A program made the position numbers and the translations under genes. Below, in pieces: positions 47,278 through 57,130 of a stretch of DNA of 64,000 bases. The DNA comes from Candidatus Endonucleibacter bathymodioli (lineage in GTDB: Bacteria; Pseudomonadota; Gammaproteobacteria; Pseudomonadales; Endozoicomonadaceae). Under the pieces are notes generated by a model that saw nothing but the letters and a program-made list of their open reading frames with translations, did not search any database and was not told the DNA's origin. Numbering within the stretch: position 1 is the first letter of the stretch; each line of letters opens with the position of its first letter. The stretch lies in the NCBI GenBank assembly GCA_030674915.1, contig JASXSV010000008.1:99606-163605 (forward strand). The letters run 5' to 3'.

Positions 47278-47403
47278 TAATACCCACTTTAAGGCGTAGG
47301 CTGGTAACTGTTATCACGCACCTCAAGTACTATTATTCGAAGACTTATGGGGCTTCGCTTGCTTATTTATAACCACACCTTCAATGGTAATGGGTGTAGA
47401 TAT
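47278..47403. repeat. Palindromic miniature element, copy h
   Basis: GTAATACCCACTTTAAGGCG, then CACGCACCTCAAGTACTATT, GGGGCTTCGCTTGCTTATTT and CACACCTTCAATGGTAATGGG. It lies between the convergent 3' ends of folD and cysS. Confidence 0.6.
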
Positions 47404-47428
47404 TGTCACCACGAATGATAGAAAAAAA

Positions 47429-48808
47429 CTATCTCTCAATTCGCCAAGTAGTTCCTTCCCGAGAATCCTCAAGAATAATTCCTTTTGTAGCTAGCTCCTT
47501 GCGAATACGATCGGCTCCCGCAAAGTCTTTTATTTTTTTAGCAGCTACCCTCTGACTAATCATATCCTGCACCCAAGTCTCATCAACCCCGTCACCTTGT
47601 AAAAAGGCTTCCGGATTATTTTGTAAAATACCCAAAATATCTCCCAAGCTGACTAGTAATGCTGCCAATGGTAAAGCGCTATTCTCATTTACACTGCGTA
47701 CCCGATTGATTTCACGAACCAGATCAAACAACACCGCCAAGGCTACGGCAGTGTTAAAATCATCATCCATAGCTTGAAAAAATCGACGTTCAAACGCACT
47801 ATCTTCGGGTTTATCAACACTTTTGATATCCAGTCCATTGAGGGATGTGTACAACCGTTCTAGACGAATACCAGCCTCTTTCAAGCTTTCCTCAGAATAA
47901 TTTACAGGGCTGCGATAGTGGCTGGAAATTAAAAAATAACGAACTATTTCAACGTGGTACTTCTCCAGTACTTCCCGAATCGTAAAAAAGTTACCCAAAC
48001 TTTTCGACATTTTTACATTATCTATTCGAATCGGTCCAGCGTGCATCCAGGTGTTCACAAAAGTTTTACCATTTACAGCTTCGCTCTGAGCGATTTCATT
48101 TTCATGGTGGGGGAATATAAGGTCTGAACCTCCGCCATGAATATCAAAAGTTTCTCCAAGATGGCATTTAGCCATCACAGAACATTCAATATGCCAACCA
48201 GGTCTTCCCTCACCCCAAGGAGAAGGCCATGAAGGCTCTTCCGGCTTTGCTCCTTTCCATAGAACAAAATCTAAAGGGTCTTCCTTTTCCTTGTCTATTT
48301 CAACCCGTGCACCGACCTCCAGCTCCTCAATTACCTTGCCGGACAGTTTTCCATAACTATCAAAGTGACGAACCCTAAAGTACACATCACCATTCCCAGG
48401 ACTGTAGGCAAAACCTTTATCTATCAAATCACTAATCATAGTGATCATACCATCCACGTGACCCGTCGCTTTGGGTTCCTGATCAGGCTCTTGATTACCC
48501 AAATGCTGGAAATCCTCCCTCATGGCTGCACTCATTCGATCAGTCAATTGATCAATGCGTTCATTGTTTTCCTGTGCCCTACGGATAATTTTATCGTCGA
48601 TATCGGTAATATTTCGAACATACTTTACTTTATATCCTCGGACTCGCAAATAGCGAGCGACAATATCAAATGCTGTAACAGTGCGAGCATGGCCAATATG
48701 ACAAAAATCATAAACTGTCATACCACAGACATACATACTCACCTGATTATCGATCAAGGGTTTAAATGGTTCTTTTTTGCCAGTCAGGCTGTTATATATT
48801 TGCAGCAT
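47429..48808 (-). CDS. cysS: Cysteinyl-tRNA synthetase
   Basis: The product is 459 residues. The HIGH-type motif is in FCHIGHAR, preceded by YVCGMTVYD with the zinc cysteine. WHIECSVMAKCHLG, then HGGGSDLIFPHHENEIAQSEA and KMSKSLGNFFT complete the class I set. It charges tRNA-Cys. GAGAAG lies nine bases before the ATG. Immediately upstream is a palindromic miniature element. Confidence 0.98.
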   Translation of the reverse strand: MLQIYNSLTGKKEPFKPLIDNQVSMYVCGMTVYDFCHIGHARTVTAFDIVARYLRVRGYKVKYVRNITDIDDKIIRRAQENNERIDQLTDRMSAAMREDFQHLGNQEPDQEPKATGHVDGMITMISDLIDKGFAYSPGNGDVYFRVRHFDSYGKLSGKVIEELEVGARVEIDKEKEDPLDFVLWKGAKPEEPSWPSPWGEGRPGWHIECSVMAKCHLGETFDIHGGGSDLIFPHHENEIAQSEAVNGKTFVNTWMHAGPIRIDNVKMSKSLGNFFTIREVLEKYHVEIVRYFLISSHYRSPVNYSEESLKEAGIRLERLYTSLNGLDIKSVDKPEDSAFERRFFQAMDDDFNTAVALAVLFDLVREINRVRSVNENSALPLAALLVSLGDILGILQNNPEAFLQGDGVDETWVQDMISQRVAAKKIKDFAGADRIRKELATKGIILEDSREGTTWRIER

Positions 48809-48823
48809 ATTAAGCTTCTCTGG

Positions 48824-48950
48824 TTTATACCCATTTACCTGAAGGCGTGAGGTTGTTGACTGTTCTCAGTTAATCCGATGACCTCTACTCTTAGGGTCAT
48901 TTGGGTTTGTTCATTTGTCTCCTAATTTAACCTTCAGTAAAAATTGGTAT
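48824..48950. repeat. Palindromic miniature element, copy i, between cysS and glnS
   Basis: TTATACCCATTTACCTGAAGG, then CGTGAGGTTGTTGACTG, and at the far end AACCTTCAGTAAAAATTGGTAT. It is 15 bases from the cysS start and just after glnS, so it would form a hairpin in any glnS-cysS read-through transcript. Confidence 0.6.
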
Positions 48951-48963
48951 TTCCCTCACGCTT

Positions 48964-50637
48964 TTATTTGTTCCAAGTATCTTTAAGGCCAATAGTCATA
49001 TTAAACACCGGATGATCCGGACTATGATCCCAGCGGTCTGCGACAAAATATCCTTCGCGCTCAAACTGAAAAACCTGCTCAGGCAAAGAATCGGATAAGC
49101 CTTGCTCAATCCATGCCTCGCACAGGTGTAAAGACTTACGATTAACATGCGCCATAAAATCCCCACCACTCTTATCATTATCAGGCGTTTCATGATTAAA
49201 TAAACGATCATAGATTCTCAGCGTAGCTCGTTTGCCATGACTTACCGAAACCCAGTGAATAACTCCTCGAGGCCTAACATTCTCAGGTGGATCTTTGCCC
49301 ACTGTTCCTGGTACATAGGTGGCTTTAACTTCGGTTATAACACCGTGCTCATCCTTGATTACTTCTTCTGCTTTAATAATATAAGCACTACGAAGTCGAA
49401 CATATTCTCCCAGCACTAAACGTTTGAATTTTTTCCTAGATAAGGATGTGTCTTCCGTAAAATCAGCCCGATCTATATACAGCTCGTGAGTGAAAGGCAA
49501 AACCCTGTCACCAAGCTCAGGTTTTCCTGGGTGTGTTAACGCCACCATTGACTGAACTTCACTTTTCGGTAAATTGCTAATCACTAGCTTCAGTGGATTT
49601 AATATAGCCATTCCCCGAGGAGCATTAGCATTCAAATCATCACGAATTGCATGCTCTAGCATGGCAATGTCCGCAACTCCTTCAGAGCGACTAATGCCAA
49701 CCATATCAGAGAACTTGCGAATGGAGGCGGGTGTATAACCACGACGACGTAATCCCGATATAGTTGGCATACGCGGATCATCCCAGCCATCAACAACACC
49801 GTCATCAACCAGTTTTTTTAGCTTACGCTTGCTAGTAACCGTATAATTCAAATTGGTGCGAGCAAACTCATACTGTTTGGGATGATGAGGCACGGGCAAA
49901 TTGTTGAGAAACCATTCATACAAAGGACGGTGATCTTGGAACTCCAAAGTGCAAATAGAGTGAGTAATGCCCTCAATAGCATCTTCCTGACTATGAGCAA
50001 AATCATAGCTTGGATAAATACACCACTTGTCTCCGGTTTGATGATGATTCTGTTTGCGGATACGATATAAAATAGGATCACGCAGATTCATATTTGAACT
50101 ATGCATATCGATTTTAGCACGAAGACTACAGCTACCCTCTTCATACTCCCCGGAACGCATCTTTTCAAATTCAGCCAAGTTCTCTTCAACGCTATTGCTG
50201 CGAAACGGACTATCTGTTCCCGGCCTGTTGAAATCTCCTCGGTTGAGTGCCATTGTTTCCGCATCCTGGTGATCAACATAAGCTTTGCTGCCCCTAATGA
50301 GGTGTACAGCCCATTGATAAAAGGTTTCGAAATAATCAGAAGCATATTTTACTTGTCCATGCCAGCTAAATCCTAGCCAGCAAACATCCTCTTTAATTGC
50401 GTCGATATATACTTGTTCCTCTTTCTCAGGATTAGTGTCATCAAAGCGCAGATTACACTCACCCTGATATTTTTCCGCCAAACCAAAATTCAAGCAAATA
50501 GATGTGGCATGACCTAGGTGTAAGAATCCATTGGGTTCAGGAGGAAACCGGGTACGAACAACATTAACACGACCCTCTGCTAGATCGCTGTCTATAATCT
50601 GCTCAATAAAATTGCTGGATGTTTTTACGGTACTCAT
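48964..50637 (-). CDS. glnS: Glutaminyl-tRNA synthetase
   Basis: From the ATG at 50637 (MSTVKTSSNF) the protein is 557 residues, close to E. coli (554); an upstream start at 50691 is unlikely. FPPEPNGFLHLGHA is the HIGH block and VTSKRKL the KMSKS-equivalent. LRFDDTNPEKEEQVYIDAI and WCIYPSYDFAHSQEDAIEGITHS are GlnRS-specific. It charges tRNA-Gln directly. Same strand as cysS, separated by a miniature palindromic element. Confidence 0.97.
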   Translation of the reverse strand: MSTVKTSSNFIEQIIDSDLAEGRVNVVRTRFPPEPNGFLHLGHATSICLNFGLAEKYQGECNLRFDDTNPEKEEQVYIDAIKEDVCWLGFSWHGQVKYASDYFETFYQWAVHLIRGSKAYVDHQDAETMALNRGDFNRPGTDSPFRSNSVEENLAEFEKMRSGEYEEGSCSLRAKIDMHSSNMNLRDPILYRIRKQNHHQTGDKWCIYPSYDFAHSQEDAIEGITHSICTLEFQDHRPLYEWFLNNLPVPHHPKQYEFARTNLNYTVTSKRKLKKLVDDGVVDGWDDPRMPTISGLRRRGYTPASIRKFSDMVGISRSEGVADIAMLEHAIRDDLNANAPRGMAILNPLKLVISNLPKSEVQSMVALTHPGKPELGDRVLPFTHELYIDRADFTEDTSLSRKKFKRLVLGEYVRLRSAYIIKAEEVIKDEHGVITEVKATYVPGTVGKDPPENVRPRGVIHWVSVSHGKRATLRIYDRLFNHETPDNDKSGGDFMAHVNRKSLHLCEAWIEQGLSDSLPEQVFQFEREGYFVADRWDHSPDHPVFNMTIGLKDTWNK

Positions 50638-50829
50638 CTTCACCGACATATCTTTGCTGAAGGGGTGGTAGGGAAACCAAGAATAAAGCAAGCTAACGTC
50701 ATATATTGATACCAGTTAAAATACCATAAAAGCATTAATAACTATAATGTACTTTTACATTTAGGCCATAAACATTTAAAATTCCGTTTTTGCACGTATC
50801 TTTAATTTTTATGCAGGTAATAGTAATTT

Positions 50830-51321
50830 ATGGTTATACTACACACGAACTTTGGTGACATAGCTCTAAAACTTGATACAGAAAAAGCGCCTAATACCAC
50901 AGCTAACTTCATTGCATATGTGGAAAGTGGTCATTTTAACCGCACAATTTTCCATCGAGTTATTGAAGGATTCATGATTCAGGGTGGAGGATTTGAGTCT
51001 GGAATGAAAGAGAAGACAGTCAATAAGGCCATTAAAAACGAAGCTAATAATGGTTTGAAGAATAACACTGGGACTATTGCTATGGCCAGAACTATGGATC
51101 CGCACTCTGCATCCGCACAATTTTTCATCAATGTTTCAGACAACAACTTTCTCAATCACTCCGCTGAAACAGCTGAGGGCTGGGGTTATACTGTTTTTGG
51201 CGAAGTTAGTGAAGGCATGGATGTTGTCAATAAAATCAAATCCGTAAAAACAACATCTCGTGCCGGCCATGACGACGTACCTGTTACTGATGTCATTATT
51301 GAGTCTGCGGAAATCATCTGA
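50830..51321 (+). CDS. ppiB: Peptidyl-prolyl cis-trans isomerase B (cyclophilin)
   Basis: The product is 163 residues. [38 protein letters not shown] and [16 protein letters not shown] are the cyclophilin core, with the Arg/Phe/Gln active-site residues. No signal peptide, so it is the cytoplasmic form. The stop overlaps the lpxH start (TGATG), giving a two-gene operon as in many gammaproteobacteria. Confidence 0.96.
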   Translation: MVILHTNFGDIALKLDTEKAPNTTANFIAYVESGHFNRTIFHRVIEGFMIQGGGFESGMKEKTVNKAIKNEANNGLKNNTGTIAMARTMDPHSASAQFFINVSDNNFLNHSAETAEGWGYTVFGEVSEGMDVVNKIKSVKTTSRAGHDDVPVTDVIIESAEII

Positions 51322-52058
51322 TGCAAGCACTGCTAATTTCAGATTTGCACCTGACACCATTACGTCCAGCCATTGCTCAAGCGTTTTTGTCTTTTCTGAA
51401 AAAACAAGCAGTCTTTTCCAGGCAACTTTATATTCTTGGCGATTTTTTTGAGTACTGGGTAGGTGATGATGCAATGGAACCCTTCCATGAAAACATTGCC
51501 AGCTCATTAAAAGAATACAGTCGTGCGGGACACGATATTTATATTATGCCCGGTAATCGTGATTTCGCCATAGGGCAACAATTCCTGAAGCAAGCTGGGG
51601 CCCAATGGTTGAGTGATCCAACACTATTAACGATTAATGGCGAAAAGGTCTTATTGCTTCATGGAGACTCTTTGTGTACGGAAGATATCCATTATCTTCG
51701 CTACCGGAAAATCATCCGCAACCCATTAATAATGGCTTTATTGCAACTAACTCCACTGAGTTTCAGGAAAAAACTTTGCCACAAAATCCAGAAGGATAGT
51801 TTACAAGCGAAAACCAAAAAAAAATTAGCTATCATGGATGTGACGGAAAATGAAGTTATTCGAGTCATGAACCACTACAACGTCAACATAATGATACACG
51901 GTCACACTCATAGGCCGACTATACATGATATGCACCTATCAAATGGCTCACCAGCTAAACGATATGTCTTAGGGGATTGGGAAAGTAAAGGATGGTTCAT
52001 AAGAACAGATAATATTCCATTTACACTGGAGAGCTTTGATATTTCTCAATACAATTAA
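51321..52058 (+). CDS. lpxH: UDP-2,3-diacylglucosamine hydrolase LpxH
   Basis: The product is 245 residues. Metallophosphoesterase motifs: DLHL at 8-11, GDFFEYWVGDD, MPGNRDFAIG, LLHGDSLC and HGHTHRPTIHD. It cleaves UDP-diacylglucosamine to lipid X in lipid A synthesis at the inner membrane. Presence implies that the organism makes lipopolysaccharide or lipooligosaccharide. It is coupled to ppiB; a palindromic miniature element begins two bases after the stop. Confidence 0.96.
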   Translation: MQALLISDLHLTPLRPAIAQAFLSFLKKQAVFSRQLYILGDFFEYWVGDDAMEPFHENIASSLKEYSRAGHDIYIMPGNRDFAIGQQFLKQAGAQWLSDPTLLTINGEKVLLLHGDSLCTEDIHYLRYRKIIRNPLIMALLQLTPLSFRKKLCHKIQKDSLQAKTKKKLAIMDVTENEVIRVMNHYNVNIMIHGHTHRPTIHDMHLSNGSPAKRYVLGDWESKGWFIRTDNIPFTLESFDISQYN

Positions 52059-52059
52059 T

Positions 52060-52183
52060 TATACTCGGTACCTTTGAAGGTGTGAGCAGGAAGAAAACTA
52101 GCTAACCCCTATGAGTTTATTGAGTAGTGAGTGATTGGAGAGGGTAGTCAACAACACTCATCTTCAAGGGGGTTGATGTAATA
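52060..52183. repeat. Palindromic miniature element, copy j
   Basis: TATACTCGGTACCTTTGAAGG, then TGTGAGC, a reversed centre, and GTCAACAACACTCATCTTCAA, ending near GTAATA. A second CCTTCAAGGGG unit follows at 52184. It starts two bases after the lpxH stop and could act as its transcription terminator. Confidence 0.6.
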
Positions 52184-52269
52184 CCTTCAAGGGGGGTAGA
52201 TAAGTTATCCCTGTTAATAAGACATGGGTGTTGGCAACGTTTGCCACCCCCCCCTATCCATTACACAAG

Positions 52270-52959
52270 TTAAACTTCTCCAACTTTTTTCATTACTGGC
52301 ACGCCACTATGAAAACGAAATTCACTGTCATCTGTTTCAATAGAATCACGTTCAATCTCAGCAAAAAAACACACCCGATCATCAACGCTACCGCCATGAG
52401 CAACTTCAGCCAAAGCTAAATAATCCATGAAATGACGACTTTCAGATTTCAATAATGATAAATAAAATGTCCGAAGATCCTCGTCAAGCCAAGATGCCAG
52501 CGCATGGAAGCGCTCGCAGGAACGAGCCTCAATAAACGCATTTACAATCAAGGTATCCACTAGTTTTGCGGGTTCGTGATTACTCACGGCCGCATGCAGT
52601 AGTCCTGCATACCGAGAAGCGCTAAGGCGACGATAATTTATCCCTCTCTTTACCATGAGCGCCAACACTTGCTCAAAGTGCCGCAACTCTTCTCTCGCCA
52701 ATCTAGACATTTTATGTAGTAAGTCAGCATTATTATCATATCGAAACATAAGATTTAGAGCTGATGCAGCTGCTTTTTTTTCACAGTTTCCATGATCAAT
52801 TAATAAAATATCCTGTTGTCTAAGTGCTTCAGAAACCCACCGCTCCGGAGTTCTGCATAATAAGAAGTTAGTTATCTCAACAGGTAGCTCTTCAATACAA
52901 CACAATGTCTGGCTATACACAGCACTTGGTTTATCTTCACTCATCAAGTAAATACTCAT
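52270..52959 (-). CDS. miaE: tRNA-(ms2io6A37) hydroxylase MiaE
   Basis: From the ATG at 52959 (AGG about ten bases upstream) the protein is 229 residues; a start at 53037 would add 26 residues. The di-iron ligands lie in DHGNCEKKAA, REELRHFEQV, FIEARSCERFHAL and SESRHFMDYL. LLCRTPERW is characteristic. MiaE hydroxylates the isopentenyl group on ms2i6A37 of tRNAs, needing oxygen. Stand-alone gene facing lpxH. Confidence 0.93.
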   Translation of the reverse strand: MSIYLMSEDKPSAVYSQTLCCIEELPVEITNFLLCRTPERWVSEALRQQDILLIDHGNCEKKAAASALNLMFRYDNNADLLHKMSRLAREELRHFEQVLALMVKRGINYRRLSASRYAGLLHAAVSNHEPAKLVDTLIVNAFIEARSCERFHALASWLDEDLRTFYLSLLKSESRHFMDYLALAEVAHGGSVDDRVCFFAEIERDSIETDDSEFRFHSGVPVMKKVGEV

Positions 52960-53037
52960 TATGGAACCTGTGAATAATTCTCTCAACCTAGGTGGACGCC
53001 AGTTGACAGGAGGGCGCCTGCTCTTTAATAGTCTCAA

Positions 53038-53416
53038 ATAAAGTGGCAGCCTATATCATGAGTCACTGACGTCATTGCTGGAGGAGCACAGGCATATATT
53101 GGTGTCTATGCGCCTCAATCTCTGAGTCTAAGGCGACCTTAACGATCATTTTAGTGTGCTGAGAACGGAGTACTCATAGGTTATATGGGTTTTAATGTTT
53201 TTGGATGGTTTAAGCGCCAGAGCTTTTATTTTCTCCGTGTTCATTACTACCATCTATTCTTTCACCCTTAAAAAAGGGTGTCAGAAATTGATGATTACAC
53301 AGCTAAATTTACAGGCTCTAATGTTGCGATTAATAGTCTTGACATCAGGTCATCATAACATAATTAAGTTATGTGGCTCCATAATTACTTAGCGTGCTTA
53401 CGCCCGTAACATTTTA
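53038..53416. other. Intergenic stretch, no supported gene
   Basis: A 65-codon open frame (53195-53392) has no recognised family, so I do not call it. A small inverted repeat CATAAC/GTTATG near 53357-53376 lies after the downstream gene's 3' end side and may end minus-strand transcription. Confidence 0.35.
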
Positions 53417-54082
53417 TTAGGTTGCCCTATTGGTTCTCACCATGTTCCTATACCTCCTGCGTTGCTGTTTTTTCTCCCATCCTGTTGGAGGGCGTGCTTT
53501 TTTTGTTGCCCTATGGCGCAGTTTTGTCGTCTTATTGTTCTTTTTATTGGTCGATTCTTCAATAAGTATCTTTAGACTGGCTAAGGCCGTTGTTATTGGT
53601 ATTGTTGTTGCTTTAATCTGAGTATTTGAATTGGTTTCTGTTGCTGTGCTGCAGTCCACAGGGTCTACTTGTGCCACTATAATATTGTCCATGGGGGTGG
53701 CTTTTTCTGGTGTGATCTCCTTGGCGGGAATGCCTTCCTCTACTGTGATATCATTGGAAGGACTGTCTTCTTCTACTCTGGATTCACCACTTAGATTATC
53801 TTCTTTTATTTCGGACTCATCCACTATTTTGCTTGGGTTTTCTTGGGATAGAGCATTCAAGGGGTTTTGTGTTGAGTGGTTATCAGCACTTTTGCTGATA
53901 GAATCGAAGCGTGTAAGTCGATCAATGAATGTATCTTGGCATGTTGCTACGCTAGCTGCGTATACAATCATTCCACAAATATCAAACATTGGTTGCTGAC
54001 TGCCCACTAACTCCTCAGACGGCAATGATATATCCCACATGGCAACAAAGTCCTCTTCACTTATGGTATAAGTGCTATTCAT
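53417..54082 (-). CDS. Acidic protein with strongly basic C-terminal tail, 5' end probably removed by an IS
   Basis: Reading from the ATG at 54082 gives 221 residues; the frame extends upstream into the end of the IS5-family element at 54127, so the original N-terminus may be lost. Residues about 60-170 are rich in Glu, Asp, Ser, Thr, Pro. The last ~45 residues are basic (KKNNKTTKLRHRATKKAR, then KKQQRRRYRN) and look like a bipartite nuclear localisation signal. No domain is recognised. It could be a host-nucleus-directed protein or a decayed gene. Confidence 0.5.
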   Translation of the reverse strand: MNSTYTISEEDFVAMWDISLPSEELVGSQQPMFDICGMIVYAASVATCQDTFIDRLTRFDSISKSADNHSTQNPLNALSQENPSKIVDESEIKEDNLSGESRVEEDSPSNDITVEEGIPAKEITPEKATPMDNIIVAQVDPVDCSTATETNSNTQIKATTIPITTALASLKILIEESTNKKNNKTTKLRHRATKKARPPTGWEKKQQRRRYRNMVRTNRAT

Positions 54083-54955
54083 GTCTAGAGGGATGCTTCT
54101 ACTTATTAAAAATTCTTTAATATTTTGAGACCTTTGCACGAATCTCGCTAAACAACTGAAAATCAGGTATAATAATCCTTGAACAATCAATGCCTTTCGG
54201 TGAAATCATGGCTTGGAAAAATCTGAAACAACGCAGTCTAGCAGATTCAATGCTGATTGATCACGATGCAGTGAAAGAACTCGACTCTGTCCATGAACTC
54301 ATTGATTGGGATCGCTTAGAGCATCATCTGAAAGATATACATTCAAGTTCTCGAGGCGAAAAGGCATGGCCGCCACTGATGATGTTTAAGGCACTGCTGC
54401 TGCAAAGTTGGTATAAATTAAGCGATTCGGCCCTAGAGAAACAACTTGCTCGCGATCTTTTATTTCGTCGATTTATTGCGCTCGACATTTCAGAGTCAGT
54501 GCCGGACCACAGTACTTTTTGGCGATTTAGACAGGCGCTCGATAAGTTGTTGCTTATGGATAAGTTGCTTCAAGAAATCAATTCCCAGCTTATAGATAAA
54601 GGTCTTTATATTAAATCTGGAGGTATCAGTATTGTTGATGCTAGCGTAATTGAGGCTAAACAGTGTCGCCCAAATAAGGATAAAGACAAGCACTCAACAC
54701 AGGATCCTGACGCGAAGTGGAACGTGAAAGCAGGTTCTGACGGGAAGAGTAAAAGTACCTACGGCTATAAAGCGCACATAAATGTCGATGAGGATGGGCT
54801 GATAAAATCGAGCGGTTACACAGCAGGAAATGTTCACGATTCAAATTGTTTCACTGAGCTATTAGATGGTGAAGAGTCGTCTGTTTATGCGGATAGTGCC
54901 TATTCCAGCAAGAAGCACAGTGAATGGCGGGATGATCGAAATATTGATAACAGAA

Positions 54956-56037
54956 CGCGGATTTTAGTCATAAGTGCCCCTTAAAATTTATGCAGCTAAC
55001 GCCATTTCACTATAAATCTCATCAGGTGTTTTAAAGTCTAACAGTTTTCTTGGTCTTTGGTTTAGTCGGTTTTGTATATCTAAAATTTCTTTGTCAGTGA
55101 CATTATCCAAAGATTGGCTTTTGGGCAAATATTGTCTTATCAAACCATTATGATTTTCATTCAAACCTCGTTCCCACGAGGAGTAAGGGTGAGCAAAATA
55201 GGTATCTACGTTAAGCTTTTTCTTGATTTTTTCATGAAAGGCGAACTCCTTTCCGTTATCAAATGTGATCGTGAGTAAGTCTGATTGGTAAGGCTTGAGC
55301 ATCGTTATAATTGCTTTCGTCACCACGTCAGCGTGCTTTGAAGGAACACGTTTTACCAAATTTAATTTACTCACTCTTTCCGTTAATGTAACCAGTACAC
55401 CCTTGTGTCTTTTGCCAATTACAGTGTCTGCTTCCCAATCGCCTAAACGTATTTTTTGATCCACAATTCCAGGTCGATCATCAATGCTAACACGGTTTCG
55501 GATCTGGCCTCGTGCATCGGGCTTTCTTGTTCTTTGCTTATACTTCTTGTGCCGAAGATGTTGATACAAGCAACCACCCCCAGCTTTGTCCTCTCGAATA
55601 AACTGGTAAATCGTAGAGGGACATACAGAAGGTTGATTATCTCGTTTAAGGCGTCCTTGTATTTGCTCAGGGCTCCACTGCTTACTTAGTCTGTCAGTAA
55701 TTTTATCTTTCAGTTCAGCTACCATCTTGGTCGCTTTTGGTTTCTGTTGATGACGTTCCTGCGCAAAATTATGTGCTTGCTTCGGGCGATAACCTCTAGC
55801 CCCTGTATTTCTAGCCAACTCTCTTTTAACGGTACTCAAATCACGCCTTAAGTCTTGGGCGATAATTTCATTTGAAACTCCTGCTTTTTTCTCTGACCAA
55901 ATCTGGTATCTTTCTTCTTGAGTCAGGTGGGTATAACGCTTATTCATAAGTAGTCTCACATTGGTTTTTGGTCGAACCGTAAGTGTACCCTCTGGCTCAA
56001 CTTTTTCAATATGGCGCACTTATGACTGAAATCCGCG
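54956..56037 (-). mobile_element. Complete IS30-family insertion sequence
   Basis: The element is 1082 bp with imperfect ~24-bp inverted ends (CGCGGATTTTAGTCATAAGTG and the reverse of GCACTTATGACTGAAATCCGCG). It is flanked by the 3-bp target repeat GAA (54953-54955 and 56038-56040). It sits inside the IS5-family transposase gene, and removing it restores the sister sequence exactly. Confidence 0.93.
54988..55947 (-). CDS. IS30-family transposase
   Basis: From the ATG at 55947 (MNKRYTHLTQEERYQIW) the protein is 319 residues; an ATG at 56019 lies almost in the inverted repeat. An N-terminal HTH (GVSNEIIAQDLRRDLSTVKREL) is followed by the DDE set: Asp in DWEADTVIG, Asp in TFDNGKEF and Glu in ENHNGLIRQYLP. 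It appears fully intact and could be active. It differs from the decayed IS30-like remnants elsewhere in the window. Confidence 0.96.
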   Translation of the reverse strand: MNKRYTHLTQEERYQIWSEKKAGVSNEIIAQDLRRDLSTVKRELARNTGARGYRPKQAHNFAQERHQQKPKATKMVAELKDKITDRLSKQWSPEQIQGRLKRDNQPSVCPSTIYQFIREDKAGGGCLYQHLRHKKYKQRTRKPDARGQIRNRVSIDDRPGIVDQKIRLGDWEADTVIGKRHKGVLVTLTERVSKLNLVKRVPSKHADVVTKAIITMLKPYQSDLLTITFDNGKEFAFHEKIKKKLNVDTYFAHPYSSWERGLNENHNGLIRQYLPKSQSLDNVTDKEILDIQNRLNQRPRKLLDFKTPDEIYSEMALAA

Positions 56038-56584
56038 GAATAATAAAACGTGCTTATCGAAATAAACCATTAACAGAACATGATAAGTGTTTTAACCGTT
56101 TACATTCTGGCGTGCGCTGCACTGTGGAGCGAGTATTTGGCGTTTTGAAACTACACTACGGCATGGCGAAAGCTCGTTATCTTGGCTTAAGCCGAAACCG
56201 TACACGTTTTGAAATAATGTGTGTGGCGCACAATATTAAACGAGGTTTAGCTATTCAGCAGGCAAGTTGTGCCTGAAAATCGAAAATGAAGGGTGAAATG
56301 GCTCTAATGGCGCATATTCGAACTGAAATCGTGTTTTTTAAGGCTTTATCCTCAAAAAATACGATTTAATTAATAGTGGGGCTTATGCAGCGTTATCGTG
56401 CAAAGGTCTCGTTACATAAAAATACTGAGAATGTTAATGTGATGAGCAGACAAAAGTGATGAAGATGCTATCGTAATAGTTATTTTGGGGTGCGCTTTTG
56501 TGATGAGATACTCATGTGTTTGATTAATTATTTGCCTATGGAGAATGTGCAATTAAGTCATCGTAATGAGATAATCTCTGTCAT

Positions 56585-57128
56585 TTTTCTATGATTGGAT
56601 GCTCCATGGAAAACCAACTCAGCGTTGGCGATAGCAAATGCGACAACAAGCACCGCCAAACCTGCAAAGTGAAGTTGCTTGAATGGATGGAAGCGCTGGG
56701 TCCATGGAAAACTGATGGTGTCAATTATCGTGGCGCAGACAAGCGGGACGAGTTAAAAGACATAGATGTTAACTAGTTATCGCGGAACGCCTGGAAGAAA
56801 TATCTAAGGATCAACAACGTTGTAATCAATATCGAATACATGGAAGTCACTGCACGAGCCAAAGTTGAGCATTCGTTTCGGATCATCAAATGTCAGTTCG
56901 GATTCACCAAAGTTTGCTACCGAGGCTTAGCTAAAAATTGTCCATGCTATTTGCTTTTGCGAACATCGTCCGAGTGGGGCAAATGCTCAAAACATAGCAT
57001 CAGTGTGCCTGTGTGTCGGGAAATCGCACGCAGGCACTGAAAAACTAATAAAAATTGGACTGTCAACCTGCAAATCGACCGCAATGTGTCGATGCACTTA
57101 AAAAATCGGGACTTAATCGCACCTTCCC
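56585..57128 (+). mobile_element. IS5-type element remnant, internally deleted, right half
   Basis: Frames give an N-terminal piece (CKVKLLEWMEALGPW) joined to a late piece: NYRGADKRDELK, a break, then [26 protein letters not shown] and YRGLAKN. These are the IS5-group order with the middle missing and several stops. The end CTTAATCGCACCTTCCC (57112-57128) is the IS5 terminal repeat. Confidence 0.7.
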
Positions 57129-57130
57129 AA

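Larger units (their letters stand above)
54190..56276 (+). pseudogene. IS5-family transposase, interrupted by IS30
   Basis: The 5' part (54190-54955) encodes residues 1-255 of the 333-residue transposase (MPFGEIMAWKNLKQRSL, then PDHSTFWRFRQ, VDASVIEAKQC and YGYKAHINVDEDGL). It stops at the IS30 insertion. The 3' part resumes at 56041 with IKRAYRNKPLTEHDK, then RVFGVLKLHYGMAKARYLGLSRNRTRFEI. The intact sister at 60182-61183 shows the join. Confidence 0.92.
54127..56410 (+). mobile_element. IS5-family element copy 1, disrupted by an IS30 insertion
   Basis: Terminal inverted repeats GAGACCTTTGCACGA lie at 54127 and, reversed, at 56396-56410. Without the 1085-bp nested insertion (element plus repeat) the copy is 1199 bp, the same length as copy 2 at 60048-61246. 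Flanking bases (ATTTT and GTTAC) do not form a target repeat, so one flank has probably been rearranged. Confidence 0.88.

Noticed and set aside
53195..53392. 65-codon frame upstream of the basic-tailed gene
   Set aside because: No recognised family, and composition like the surrounding intergenic DNA.
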